DNA from: Aulostomus chinensis
Taxonomy: Eukaryota; Chordata; Actinopteri; Syngnathiformes; Aulostomidae
Assembly: GCA_037954235.1 (NCBI GenBank)
Contig: JBBMOA010000020.1
Span: 11,441,177-11,505,176, forward strand
Reading direction: 5' to 3'
DNA length: 64,000 nt
Shown: piece by piece, positions 1 to 11,068 of the stretch
Layout: each line of letters opens with the position of its first letter
How positions within the stretch are numbered: position 1 is the first letter of the stretch
Notes under the pieces: generated by a model
Databases searched by the model: none
What the model saw: the letters and a program-made list of their open reading frames with translations, nothing else
What the model was told of the DNA's origin: nothing
Translations under genes and position numbers: made by a program

Positions 1-2182
1 TACTGTGTTTACATTGAAGTTAATATTAGCGAGTTAGTCATAACTGTATTCACTTTCCTGGATTAACAGTGGTGCTGCACACAATGCCCCAACGGACACC
101 TGGACAAAGAGTACGAGGCAGCGCTTCCAATCAAAGGACACCTGGTAGGCAACCAGTACCTGTTAATCAGACAGGTTGGAGAAAAAAAAATAAAAGACTA
201 ATACATTTCATGAAATTTAGAGAACAAATCTTAAAAGGCTAAAAGAGTAGAAGTTTAATCATCTTTCTGAAGGGAATTTATTCCATTCATTGCAAAATCT
301 GTCCTGTGGAGGTATGGGACTGATAAAACTACAACAAAGTAATCACACCATGATTGTTTTAGTAGTTTTCAGTTAGAATCTTTGATAGTGGTATTTTCAG
401 CCACCAGTGGGGAGCTCCTGAGTCTGACAGAGCTCCTCTACCTCGCAGTGCTCTTGATGGTGTAGAGCACATGCAGTGCTGCCTATGCCGACTCTGTATT
501 TTCAGTAACAGGCAACATTACTGACACTTTCACTTTATGATGGCTAAATCTGGTTCCCCTGCTTTCACTGCATTCTTCAGGGATGTACGTTGGTCTGCCT
601 TTGTGTTCATTGATGGCTGTTTCTCCCGCTGAAACAGGAAATAGCAGCACATAGAAAGTCATTTGATTGCGGCAAGACTCCATAACAGCTTCACGGTATT
701 GCAGCACTGTTAGCAGCGGAGTTGTAGACGAGCTCTTTTTCTACACTTATTCTTCCAGCACGAATGTCATTCTTTATAATGCAAAGTCAAACTCAAATGA
801 AAGAACAGTTATTTGTGTTCTGATTCTCACTGTTTCTCAGTGAGTATCTGAGCCAGTTATTTGTGTGATATCCTGGGTGGTTTACTGGAAAAACATCAAT
901 TTTGGTGCTTCAGTAATACTTTGATGTACACCGCCTCTGAGAGTAAATATTAAAGTATTATATATCAAAGGAAAAATAGAGAACCTAATCCATTGATTTA
1001 TGACTACAGTCACACACTAGTAAAAATAAAAAGATATATATTCATAGACACACACAAAGACATTCCAAATGTACACATTTTGAGTTATTTATGATTGCAA
1101 CAATTTGCATGCTGTTCTTTATGTCCTGCACTCTTCTTGTTGGGATCGATCTTCCTATCTTTTTGTGATAAAATCATGTATCACAACAAGCTAACAATGT
1201 GAAAAACAAAGCCCTGAATAAGCAGAGCCTCCAGCATGTGCTCCTTCATCTCACGTACCAGCAAGTATGAAAATGAGGGTTCACTTTACCTTCATGCAGA
1301 TTCTCCAAAGTAAGCGTGAAAATATCACATAGAAACGATTTACCTCTAAAAAATGTGTTCGTATACACTTTCTGACCTTGATACATTAAAAAAAGTGCAT
1401 AAAATCAGTTGAATTAACTCAACCTGCATAGATCTTTTGGTGACTTGCTAATGTTTTTGTACTCAGCTCAGGGTTTTTGTTGTTGTTGTATTTTGCTTCA
1501 GCTGTAAAATAAAACCAATCTATTTAGGTTGTACACCTCTTCATGTGTCCTGAAACTCTATTGTTGATGTATTTTTCAGCACATACAGTAAAAGCATCTT
1601 AAATGTGTGCGGGTGCACGAGCAACTAGTATTCAATACTTAAGTCACATACAGCTTTTCAAATTAAAACTCTATGTGTGTGTGTCTGTGTGTCTGTGTGT
1701 AGGAGGGCTGACTTTGTATGTGTTCAAGCATCAACTATGAGTTCAACAGTTGCGGACCATGACCACAAGGGCATTGTTAATGAACCAAGAACTTTGCTGC
1801 TACCACTGAAAATTCACACACACACACAAAAAAAAAAAGCACAGTGTGATTTACATGGTAATGAAGCTGGTCGCTGACATGGTTCCAACTGGACAGAAAT
1901 CAAATATCAATTAGCTCCTTTAATCCTTTCATGTGTTTCACTATCACACACTATTGGAGCAAGGGGGAAGAGGGGGCTTTGGAGAGACAACCCTTAAGAA
2001 GATAATCGCAATAATGGCATGAAGCACTAATAATGATTTATAGACGTCTGGCTTGGATGCATGTGTTACTATTTTCTTGAATAAGTTGCAGCTAAAACCG
2101 CATCAAATCATTAGAGTGGTACTGGGGCTCTAATCACGGTTAGACTCAAATGTAAAATTCTCTTAGCCTTGAAAATGCCCAT

Positions 2183-2183
<1 letters not shown>
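1..2183. other. Unannotated non-coding DNA
   Basis: I see no gene, recognisable transposon or long repeat here. The stretch is AT-rich with short runs only: a TG/CTG-rich patch near 1675-1700, a short CA run near 1816-1826 and several A-runs. No reading frame in it resembles a known protein. Confidence 0.5.

Positions 2184-2235
<52 letters not shown>
2184..2235. repeat. (TG)n microsatellite
   Basis: An uninterrupted dinucleotide array of about 26 TG units. It gives spurious Cys-Val or Thr-His frames on the two strands, which are not genes. Confidence 0.97.
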
Positions 2236-2330
2236 ATAAGTCCGAATGTTTCTGTGGAGTGGTACTAGGCCTTGAGTTGTTTAAAAAAAAAACTGCTGGA
2301 ATCAAAAGGACGGATATAATTGTAAGTAAA

Positions 2331-2352
2331 ATATATATACTGTATATATATG

Positions 2353-2384
<32 letters not shown>
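2331..2384. repeat. (TA)n followed by poly-T
   Basis: A slightly interrupted TA array (ATATATAC/GTATATA variants) runs into about 17 T. It is low-complexity and probably length-variable. Between it and the LINE remnant at 3.2 kb I see nothing else that is recognisable. Confidence 0.9.
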
Positions 2385-2386
<2 letters not shown>

Positions 2387-3149
2387 TTTTCCTGGAAATG
2401 TCAACTTGTGCTGCAGTATTTTCACTGGAAGTTAAAAATTCAGCACTATTTAGGAAAAAAGTTTAAACATGCCCATAAAAAAGTTTGAGGGGTAGGTTAT
2501 GAATGAATAAAAGCTGAGCAGGAGGTGCTTGCAGGAAGTAAGGTTGTCTAGTTATCAAGCTTATGAAGGGAAAAAACAGTCAGAAATCCTCTGTCAATAG
2601 GTTTGTTAAAAAGTCCCTTCAGAAAAATTTGGATTCTGCAGTCTCATACCACAAAATCAGTAGAACTCTGCAGAATGTGTGGGGGCTTGCATATATATAT
2701 ATTTTTTTTAATATTCGTGCACTTTCATTGTGAAATTTGTAAAATCTGGGTTTGCATTTTGGGTTGATGGAGCGAAGTCAGTTCAGTCAGGTGTACTATG
2801 CTATGTGACAACTCATCAGTTCATGTGCGTTTTGATGTGAAAACAAGGAAGAAAAGCTGCCCCGACTGCTGATCATCTGAGGAGAGAGTGAGATACTTGA
2901 GATTTATGCTTAAGTGTCAGTCGTTTCTCTCTGACTGACCCATAGGGCAGAGAGTAAAAAATATAAATATAGAAAAATGCAAGCTACTACATAAACTGAA
3001 TATAATAAATATAAATAAAATATGAAATTTCAAAACTATACAACTGTTGAATTGTGTAAAACCGGACAACCAGCAGCTTGCACACAGCACAGTTTTGGCT
3101 GTGGCTAGTGCAGTTATGGCAATCGTTTGTAGAGGGGCCGGTGCTTTTT

Positions 3150-3440
3150 GTGGGTGTTATGATCCATAAGGAGAGAAAGTGTTGATGTTATCTGGAGCAG
3201 AACGGTGGTGTAGAACAGGAGAGAGTTGAGCTTCCTAACCGCTTGGTGGGTGAAGGTGTTCTAAAGTTTGGTGGAGGAGGCATGGAGGCTGCGCTACCTT
3301 CTCCCTGATGGCAGAAGAGGTTGTACGAGGGGTGTCCTGGTATTACACGGTCTTGCGTTTGTACTGTAGTTGGTGGAGCTCCTGTTGATGCAGCTGGTCA
3401 GGATGGCCTCAACGGTACCATGGTTGAACGGGCGCATGAT
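3150..3440 (-). mobile_element. L2-like LINE, reverse-transcriptase C-terminal remnant
   Basis: On the minus strand, about 3430-3385 reads FNHGTVEAILTSCIN. About 3323-3221 reads PSGRR*RSLHASSTKL, followed by *NTFTHQAVRKLNSL. These match the well-known end of L2-type fish LINE ORF2: FYR-T-ESILTSCI, then LPSGRRYRSL with a basic stretch, then F-PQAVRLLN. Two in-frame stops and a broken middle show it is dead. AT-rich sequence below it, down to about 2890, may be the 3' untranslated tail. Clade assignment is from protein motifs only; L2 versus a close CR1 relative is not settled. Confidence 0.75.
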
Positions 3441-4146
3441 GGGTGGGGGTGGTTTTTGTTTCAAGACAATGCAATTTTTTAGAAAAGCAAAGTCAAACTT
3501 TTACGACCGTAACAAAGAAAACTCAGCAGTATCTTAGAGGGACTGTAAAGCGGTAAGTGTTTGAAAAATCTGATGATCTTTCGCTTCTGAAAAAGACTCA
3601 AGGATTGGATATGTGATTCCTTTACCTCAGAGCCATGGCAGACTCATGAAAGGCTGGATTTTCAGCTCAGAATCCGCCAAAACAAGGCTCCGCAGCAGAC
3701 TGGATGTTAGAAATGTTAGAAGTGCGAGAAACACACTGCACCCATCAATCACACACACAACAAAGCTACAACCACCTCACTGTATCCCTCAAAAACAGAC
3801 CCGAGACTCACACTTACTGTGAGTTGTGTTTTTTGCCATATGTTTTGGGCAGTAGTTTGGGTTGCAAAAAGTTTTTCCTGTGCTTTATTTAGCTTAACCT
3901 GTCATTACTAGAAGATTGCCCCCCAAAACCAGTCTGTCTGGAATATGACAGCTGCTTTCTGGTGAGTTGTCAAAAGTTTGGGAAACCCTGGTTCAAACAA
4001 TCTGAGACCAATTTAGAAGCAATACCATGGGAGAGATTTACAGACGGATTGCTTTCCACCTCAAGCCTACATAAACCTTTTATAAGGCTTAAAACCAAAT
4101 TTGGCTGAATTCTGAAGCATTTTTGCTGTTTCAGTGTCAGGAGAAA
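3441..4146. other. Unannotated spacer inside LINE-rich segment
   Basis: I see no gene. The stretch lies between two minus-strand L2-like pieces and may include unrecognisable remains of the same LINE. A phrase resembling hAT ends occurs near 3970-3990 but lacks a partner. Confidence 0.4.
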
Positions 4147-4345
4147 TGGTAAATGGACTCAATTCATGTAGCGCTTTTCTATCTTAGCAGCATTCAAAGC
4201 GCTTTATACAGTAGTGTCGTCTCATTCACCCAGTCACTCACATGCTCACACACTGATGGTGAAGGCTGCCATGCAAGGCATCAACTTACTCATCAGGAGC
4301 AATTATGGGTTCAGTATCTTGCTAAAGGACACTTCCAACTGGTCA
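4147..4345 (-). mobile_element. SINE fragment (tail type 2, head lost)
   Basis: This copy reads, on the plus strand, from the tail (AAATGGACTCAATTCATG, then AGCGCTTTTC, CAAAGCGCTTTA) into the shared body (ACTTACTCATCAGGAGCAATTA, then CTAAAGGACACTTC). It stops before the tRNA-like head. The element therefore lies on the minus strand and is 5'-truncated. A second copy with the same order lies at 17.1-17.9 kb. The trinucleotide TTA at 4184-4186 corresponds to the site where that sister copy carries a Harbinger-type insertion, so this copy preserves the empty site. Confidence 0.8.
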
Positions 4346-4544
4346 CCGGGGTTGAGGTGATGGAGGAAAATGTTCAAGACCGAAAGCAAGACGTCCAAGA
4401 GCGACTAAACACAGCACAAGTTGGAACACTTCTGGTCTACTGTCACGTAGACTTCATGAGGGTGGGAGGGAGGTACGGAATAGATGGAAGATCAAATATC
4501 GATTTTGCCCATAAAAAACCTGTAAAGATTAACTGTAAAGTTTA

Positions 4545-4760
4545 GCTGGTTACCAAACTTTGCTCTAAAGTCTGGGACCATCTCCTTTGTCTTAGCAGTT
4601 GTTTTCTTTACACCGTACAGCCAGGTGTTTCATCTCAAGCCTACAGATGTACTCTCATATGTCTGAAATCAAACTAATAACTATGGCGTCATCTGCAAAT
4701 TTCATTATCCGGTTGGAGGTATGGGAGCTTAGAGCAACACACATTCCTGTAGAGTACTGA
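4545..4760 (-). mobile_element. L2-like LINE, reverse-transcriptase palm remnant
   Basis: The minus strand at about 4720-4676 reads NRIMKFADDAIVISLIS. It contains the F/Y-A-D-D catalytic motif of reverse transcriptases (FADD codons at 4688-4699). Further along, after a frameshift, it reads KTKEMVPDFRA, matching the K-T-K-E-M-V-x-D-F-R block that follows the palm in fish L2-type LINEs. The frameshift and stops make it a pseudogene. Its order relative to the C-terminal remnant at 3.2-3.4 kb (palm first, then C-terminus, same strand) fits one element separated by decay and by the SINE at 4.15-4.35 kb. Confidence 0.75.
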
Positions 4761-6379
4761 TCTATTGGATGAGGGTGGAGGGAAGCCCTTAAGTATTTAA
4801 AATAAACCTGATTAGGTTTTGATCACATTCATCTCTTCTCTCTGTTCTCTGCAAACCCCTTTCCTTTATCTCTCCTACATCCTACCTTTTTCCACTTTTC
4901 GCTGCTTTATCTCTCGCAATCCTTCCCGAGTCTTCTTGTCTCCCTGCTTCTTTCTCTCCCCATTGTGAACTTATTCTCTTCGGTGGATGAGCGAGACAGA
5001 AAGGAGTGACAGAGACAGAGGGAGGGAGAGAGATACCTCGTCTAGAAATCAAGGAGTGCAGGGTGTCGCGTCCACATGAATTCCTACACACCTTATAATT
5101 GCTGTCAGTGAGCACTCAGACAACTCATTTAATTGCCTGCCATCCAATTTGTGGTGAGACTGTGGAGGTGATTGGAGGAGGGGGTGGGGGGTGACAAAAG
5201 GAGTAAAGAGAGCAGGAGAGGTGGACAACCACATCCCAAAAGATGTGGTTGCTAAGCACCAAAAAAAAAAAGCGTGGTTGCAAAGATGGACAGAAAAAGT
5301 GAGAAAGACTTTATAAAAGTGAGGGGTTCTACTGCAGGGTGGACTGATATTGGATTCCTCTTTGCTCACAGGGAGGAATCTCAGGATGGACCTGCAATTA
5401 GTGCAGCTCTCATCAATACTAGTGACTGGAGTGGGATGAGGGTGCTGAGGTAATGATTCTAAGTGACTGCACACAAGCTGCCATTGCCACAGTGTCTCCA
5501 TTGAGCTTCAGAATGTTTTATGCAAAAGTGTGTTCAGGGCCTTTTATTCACCCTACAGGTGATGATATATAGCAGAATTAGATAAGAGTGTTATCTGTTG
5601 TCTGCACTGGTGTTTGGCCGCCAGGTCTCCTGTCACATTTGCAGGTTATTCTAACAACAGGGCTTAAAAATGCCAGCGGCCAGAGAGATGGAAGGAGAAA
5701 AAGAGAGGGAGACATTTGTTCTGCTGCTGTAGCGAGAGTAAGAGATGAATAAGCGCCGAAAACTCACAGAGCAATCCGCCTCGGGTATGCAGCCCCGCAG
5801 ATACACAAGTCGAGAGTTGTAATTACCTATTTCTTGCCTCTGCACTTGCTGAACCCATGTTACATCCTGATGTCTGGTGGAACATATCAAAATACCTTGG
5901 TTTTTTTTTTGTCCTATTAGTCTTTGCCTGTCAAACCTGAGTTTTACAGATTTTGCTTTCCTCTGATGTCAACAGGCTTGTGATCACTTTGCATTGCTTA
6001 GGCGCATAGACACAAGAGGGGAGAAAAAAACCCAGCAGATACACCTCAGCCTTCCCAAATGGTTTCAGGTTCCATTCCCATAATCATATACATCTACTCA
6101 AACATCATTAGTGCAGAGTTGCACATTATCCACCCACAAGAACAATTCAAGCACTGGTCTCTACCTGAACTGAGAGAACCAGCAATACCGTCTTAAAAAC
6201 AACAAGGAAATTCAAGAAAGGCCGAATCCTCACAAAAACCTCTATAGAATTGTTATACTGTAATATTTCCGCAAGTACCAGATTTACTCAAGGTTTGCAG
6301 GAGCATACAGTAAAATGTATGTTCATACCAATATGCGAACTGATCTAAGGCTGCGCACTGAGGATTGTATCTTTTCAAA
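4761..6379. other. Unannotated non-coding DNA
   Basis: I recognise no gene or transposon. There is a pyrimidine-rich patch near 4830-4950 and a purine-rich patch near 5000-5240. The remainder is unique-looking sequence. Confidence 0.45.
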
Positions 6380-7290
6380 TAAGCACAATAGAATAGAGAA
6401 TATTGTCATTGCAGAATACAAGTACTGTGCAACGAATTTTTGTTATGGCTCTGTACAACAATGCCATATACAAACAGTAGGAAACAGATACACTGCAATA
6501 TAATGCAACAATAAATACACTAATACAATATAAAAAAAAAAAACAGCAGGAAATAAACGAGGAGTGCGGATTAAAAAAAAAGAAAAGCTGAATAGCTAAT
6601 AGCTATAAAATAGCTACAAATGTAATTTCACGCATTGTGCAGATAGTGTGCAAATATAAAGGCTCATAATAATTTAACAGTGCAAAAATTGTCATGTAGC
6701 AACAACATGCTTTGTGCCGTAATGGTGTGTCAAGTGGAGAGTTTGTTGGATTTGTTCAGGGCAGCCACAGCCCTGGGGAAGAAACTATTGTTCAGTCTGC
6801 TTGTGTGGGTGCGGAGGCTCTGTAACGTTTGCCGTATGGCATCAGTTCAAACAGGTGATGGTGCGGACGTGTGGGGTTTTCGCAGATTCTCTGGTTGCTT
6901 CTCGGAGGCACCTGGTGGTGTGAATTTCATCCTGTTATTTTCTGTGCATTCAATACCACGCGCTCAAGTGCCTTCCTGTCCGCTGCCGAGCAGCTGCAGC
7001 ACCACGTCGAGATGCAGTACGTTAAGATGCTCTCTATGGAGCAGCGCTAGAAGGTTACCAGCATCTCTTGTGGTCGTCTGGCTTTCTTCAGTGTCCTCAG
7101 GAAGAACAGTCGCTGCTGTGTCTTTTTCACTTGTGCGGTCCTCAAATATGTGAGCTCTCAAGAACTTGATGCTGGATGCTGTCTCCACTCTTTCAGCCCC
7201 AATGAAGATCTGAGTGAAGTCAGCAGCCTTGGGTTTCCTGAAGTTGATGATGAGCTACTTGGTCTTTCCGGGGTTTAGAGAGAGCGCACG
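6380..7290 (-). mobile_element. L2-like LINE 3' half with 3' UTR
   Basis: On the minus strand, about 7252-7120 reads INFRKPKAADF then IGAERVETASSIKFL, which corresponds to the DFR... VERV-SFKFLG region. About 7062-6931 reads LVTF*RCSIESILTYCIST then WCCSCSAADRKALERVV and NAQKITG, the classic end of the L2-type reverse transcriptase. The in-frame stop replaces the usual tyrosine of FYR, and the two blocks are in different frames. The downstream part (6380-6680) matches the usual 3' end: a TTGTACAGAG-like run, CAGTACTTGTA, GCAATGACAATA, then a TTCTA-rich tail. It is a dead 5'-truncated copy. Confidence 0.85.
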
Positions 7291-8315
7291 TCATTCATTT
7301 ATTTTAGCACTTTTACCTTAATGAAGATGGAAAAAGGGGCCTTTTGACACAAATGTGCAAAATACTGCGAGGAAGAAATACATACAGTATAGGTTAATTT
7401 AGCTCAAGTCATGGGATTTACCAGGCCAATTTGGCACCTACAACTGCATCTGTATAAGTTTAAAAGGAAGGTGTTAACGGAGCCAGCCGAGCACACAGAT
7501 GGCAAGGAGGACGAAGTATAGGGGAAGTGGAAGAATGCAGAGAGAATGCATTGTCACCACTTGTGTATTTCTGTTACATTACTGTGTGGTTGTTGTTTTT
7601 TTGTTTGTTTGGTTTTTTTTGTCTCAATGTAATTCCCATGAAGTCCGTAATTTTGTGATTGGCGCCACTGTGGCATATATCAAAACCAAAACAGGACAGT
7701 AACACCAACTGCTGCTTAAAAAGCAATGAAATCCAAATTTGTCTTCCCATTTTATTTTCCTTCTTTGCAAATGGTGGGTTTCTTTCCAGTGTGTCCTTCT
7801 CCTCCCTCTGCAGTGGGACAGTCAGCACTGAAACACACTCATGTAAAATGCTGCCTCCTCCACCATGTTTTCTACCTGCTGTGAGTAGCTTTTGGTTGAT
7901 CCCTTGCAAAACTTTATGCCAACAAAATGAAGAATATCTTAGAATGCACACACAATTTAGTACTCTGTCCCTAAAAGTGTATTGAAGAAGGGATAAGATT
8001 ATCAAAAAAAACAACTACATTTTATCTGAATAGCATGGCCATGTATCTTGATCGGTAGATTGACACTGAATAAAGCAAACATACAACCAAAATGTAGCAT
8101 ACTAGGGAAACCTTCAGCCTGATTAACTCATTTAATTTGATCGTAATATAATCAGATTCAACACTGCTGAAGCAAACAGAAATTCTCTATTTCAAGCTTC
8201 TCAAATCAGAAATTTTTAAGTTTTTTTCTCTCAGTTTTATGATACTGAAGACAATATATGTGTGATTTGGACCATTGAACTCTTTAATTTATTCATCCCG
8301 GGATTTAGGAACTGG
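7291..8315. other. Unannotated non-coding DNA
   Basis: No recognisable gene or transposon. There are T-rich runs around 7590-7620 and otherwise unique-looking sequence. Confidence 0.45.
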
Positions 8316-8325
8316 TGATGGACAT

Positions 8326-8575
8326 CGATCCATCCATTTTCTATACCACTTATCCATTAAGGGTTGCGAGGGGGGGTAGAGCTTATCCCAGCTGACATTG
8401 GGCGAGAGGCAGGGTTCACACTGGACGGGTCGCCAGTCTGTCGCAGGGCCATCAGGAGCAATTAGGGACTCAGTACACCCAAGGATACTGTTGCCAGGGG
8501 AAGTGAGGCTCGAACCAGCAACCTTTTGGTTGCTAGATAGCCACTCTGCCTCTGAGCCATGTCACCCCCTGATGC
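8326..8575 (-). mobile_element. SINE, type B (head 2 + tail 1), intact ends
   Basis: A complete minus-strand tRNA-headed SINE. The A box is the complement of 8549-8559 (TGGCTCAGAGG) and the B box the complement of 8506-8516 (GGTTCGAGCCT), 43 nt apart as in tRNA genes. The tail ends with the complement of CCATCCATTTTCTATACCAC. The element is bracketed by the direct repeat TGATGGACAT (8316-8325 and 8576-8585), a 10-bp target-site duplication that fixes both ends. It would have been copied by LINE machinery. The tail is shared with type A SINEs and the head/body with the tail-2 SINEs. Confidence 0.88.
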
Positions 8576-8585
8576 TGATGGACAT

Positions 8586-9299
8586 GTTCCGTTATTTTCC
8601 TATGTTTGATAGAACAATAAATCCACTGATTATTTGGGTAAATAATTACCAATAGTTAGTTGCAAGTATTGAAACCATCCTGTTGTCACTGGCTTATTAT
8701 TTATTGTTGAGCGGGTTAACCAAAGAGTATACAGTATACAGTATGTGTTTAATCCCTGACAACAGACACGCGCCCACGCAAACAACAATTTCTCTTCAAA
8801 CTGCAAGTTCATCACCAGCATCAGCTCTGAGGCATGGAAAAGAGAAAAAAACAACCCTGGCTACACCTAAATAAACTGTTGCTGAAGATGAAGTGGCCAA
8901 TTCCTGCAGTCCACAAAATGACTCTCCCCTGGGCTCTCGCCTCAGCTTTGGTGAATATTCATAAGCCTCATTGGTATGGGGACGGTGGGGGAAATGTTTA
9001 CTCCAGCAAGTAGATGGAAGGGGAGGGTGCTACAGTATCAGATTGTGGCAGGATGTGGAGGAGGTTGAATAGAAATGTGTGTGTGTGTGTGTGTGTGTTT
9101 GTGTGTTTCTATTTTTTCCCTTTGGCGAAAATGACAATAGGAACAACTGACAGATAAAGGGGATGTTACCATAGGGACAAATCACAAATAAACCATACAT
9201 TCAGAGCCTAGATGTCGGAGATCATAGATATGTACACTTACAACAATAAACTGTATTGAAGTCAGTTCCAGCAGTTTGGCACTGCTGAAAATGGACCAA
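8586..9299. other. Non-coding DNA with a short TG run
   Basis: Contains a (TG)n stretch at about 9076-9098. No gene or transposon was recognised. Confidence 0.5.
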
Positions 9300-9478
9300 A
9301 TGGTTGCAGAGGACATGTCAAAATCAGAACGTTCGCCTGCTGCAACAGCGTGACCGCCTAAGTCCAGTAAAGTTGCGATCTAACCCAAAAATTTCCGTCT
9401 GCACCAACAGCTCACAGCCACCGGAGGGAAGCTGGCTGGCGTGCCATTGTCCCCACAGAGGCCTTGACCTGCCTGCTG

Positions 9479-9650
9479 TCGCCATCCAGATGGTAGGCAA
9501 CTTGTATGCCATCATGTTGGCGACTGCTTCGCTGATGTGAATGTTGTCCTCAGAGTGGCGGAGTTATGGTCTGGGCCGCCATATGTTATAGACACTGAAC
9601 ACAGCTGCAGGATCATCCATAAAAATATTGAATAATGAAAGCACAGCCCA
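9479..9650 (+). pseudogene. Tc1/mariner-like transposase fragment
   Basis: Conceptual translation with one frameshift gives DGRQLVCHHVGDCFADVNVV (about 9489-9548), then SGGVMVWAAICYRH (9554-9595) and TQLQ. This follows the block order of Tc1-type DDE transposases of fish, where a DGR-RVWRR-GERFADVNVV segment precedes GGGVMVWAGISYG-RTQL. The catalytic aspartates are not preserved in the readable part, and stops follow at once. Sequence from 9300 may be the degraded upstream portion, but I cannot align it with confidence. No terminal inverted repeats were seen. It is an old dead copy. Confidence 0.65.
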
Positions 9651-9660
9651 TGTATTCAAA

Positions 9661-10034
9661 CAGTGTGGAACTGCTGTTGAACACAGAACAAAGGGATCAA
9701 ATTTTCAAACCTCATTTTCTTGCTAAGCCAGACATCCCCCTATTGACTATTCACACAGCAGCCATGTTTCTCTGACATCATGCTCAGGGTGGGAAGTGAG
9801 AATGCTAATGCTAAACTGCTGTGTTCCAGGGCGCAGCTTATAAAGCATATATAAAACATAATACGTATATCTTCTGAAAAACAATCTGGAGTGATATGGA
9901 ACTATATTTGAAGGTAAATCAACATCCGTTTCCTACATTTAGCTAACAGCTAAGGTTAGCATTCAACCATTTCCTGGCTAACATTGCTGCTTACATGATT
10001 GAAGAAGTAAGCTAACATTGTGTGAAATTAGACT
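9661..10034. other. Unannotated sequence flanking SINE insertion
   Basis: No gene seen. The stretch has many short GCTAAC/GTTAGC words (about 9940-10020), which could be the edge of an unrecognised repeat. The SINE at 10048 has inserted at its end. Confidence 0.35.
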
Positions 10035-10047
10035 TACTGAAATACTT

Positions 10048-10422
10048 CCATCGTCGTCGTCTTCTGCTTATTCCTTACGAATAAGGGTCGTGGGGGGGCT
10101 GGAGTCTATCCCAGCATCTACGGGCGAGAGGTGGGGTTCACCCTGGACAGGTCGCCAGTCCATCGCAGGGCCAACATAGAGAGACGAACAGCCATTCACA
10201 CTCACACTCATACCTACGGTCAATTTAGAGAATCCAATCAGCCTAGTCCCCAAATCGCATGTCTTTGGATGGTGGGAGGAAGCCGGAGTACCAGAGAGAA
10301 CTCACGCAGGCACGGGGAGAACATGCAGACTCCACACAGAAAGATCCCACGCCCGAGCTGGGACTCGAACCCAGAACCTTCTTGCTGCGAGGCCACAGTG
10401 CTAACCACTGCACCACCGTGCC
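10048..10422 (-). mobile_element. SINE, type A (head 1 + tail 1), full length with 13-bp TSD
   Basis: A minus-strand tRNA-headed SINE of 375 bp. The A box is the complement of 10405-10415 (TGGTGCAGTGG). The B box is the complement of 10361-10371 (GGTTCGAGTCC). The spacing is 44 nt, and both match the pol III consensus exactly. It is flanked by a perfect direct repeat TACTGAAATACTT (10035-10047 and 10423-10435), so both ends are certain. The 3' end has a GAC-rich tail in place of the usual GGAT repeats. This is the best-preserved copy for defining the family. Confidence 0.92.
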
Positions 10423-10701
10423 TACTGAAATACTTATTTATGTTGAATGTTTATTTACAGCACTTATAGATCTCCAAACACAAATGTGTCTGGTCTAGCT
10501 AGTGTCTTCATACCACAACTTATTCTTTTCTATTTTATCAAGTAGCCTAATCACCAGCAAGTGGTTAGGGTTAGTGGTTGAATCCTAACAACTGTTGGAC
10601 ATCAAACTCTGAAAGACATCACAGCATTCTAGTCATCCCTCATGCACTTTTTACAGTAACCAAATGGGAAGTCATGGAATAATAAAAAGAACTTGTCAGA
10701 T

Positions 10702-11068
10702 GGGCAGCACGGGGGTGCAGTGGTCAGCACTGTCGCCTCACAGCAAGAAGGTTCCTGGTTCCAGCCCCGGCTCCAGCACGGGATCTTTCTGTGTGGAGTC
10801 TGCATGTTCTCCCTGTTCCTGTGTGGGTTCTCTCTGGTACTCCAGCTTCCTCCCACAGTCCAAAGACATCAAGAGGGGACGAGGCCGATTGATACTCTAA
10901 ACTTACCTTAGGTGTGACTGTGAGTGTGAATGGTTGTCTGTCTATATTTGTTGGCCCTGTGATGGACTGGTGACCCAGACTGTTGTCCTCTCGCCCGGAG
11001 GCTGCTGGGATAGGCTCCAGCCCCCCTGCAACCCTTAACAGGATAAGGGGTAGAAAATGGATGGATGG
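10702..11068 (+). mobile_element. SINE, type A, near full length
   Basis: Same family as 10048-10422 but on the plus strand. The A-box position starts at 10713 (first base changed, GGGTGCAGTGG) and the B-box position at 10757 (GGTTCCAGCCC), 44 nt apart. The tail ends in GGATAAGGGGTAGAAAATGG and ATGGATGG. I could not see clear target duplications. Both mutated promoter boxes suggest it is inactive. It lies only about 280 bp from the preceding copy, in opposite orientation. Confidence 0.88.

Noticed and set aside
2111..2435. Frames rich in Cys-Val or Thr-His on both strands
   Set aside because: They are translations of the (TG)n array. The same applies to frames at 12.4, 41.6, 47.1, 49.8 and 57.3 kb.
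10357..10415. tRNA gene
   Set aside because: A and B boxes are present, but they are the head of a SINE with a 13-bp target duplication, not a cloverleaf tRNA.
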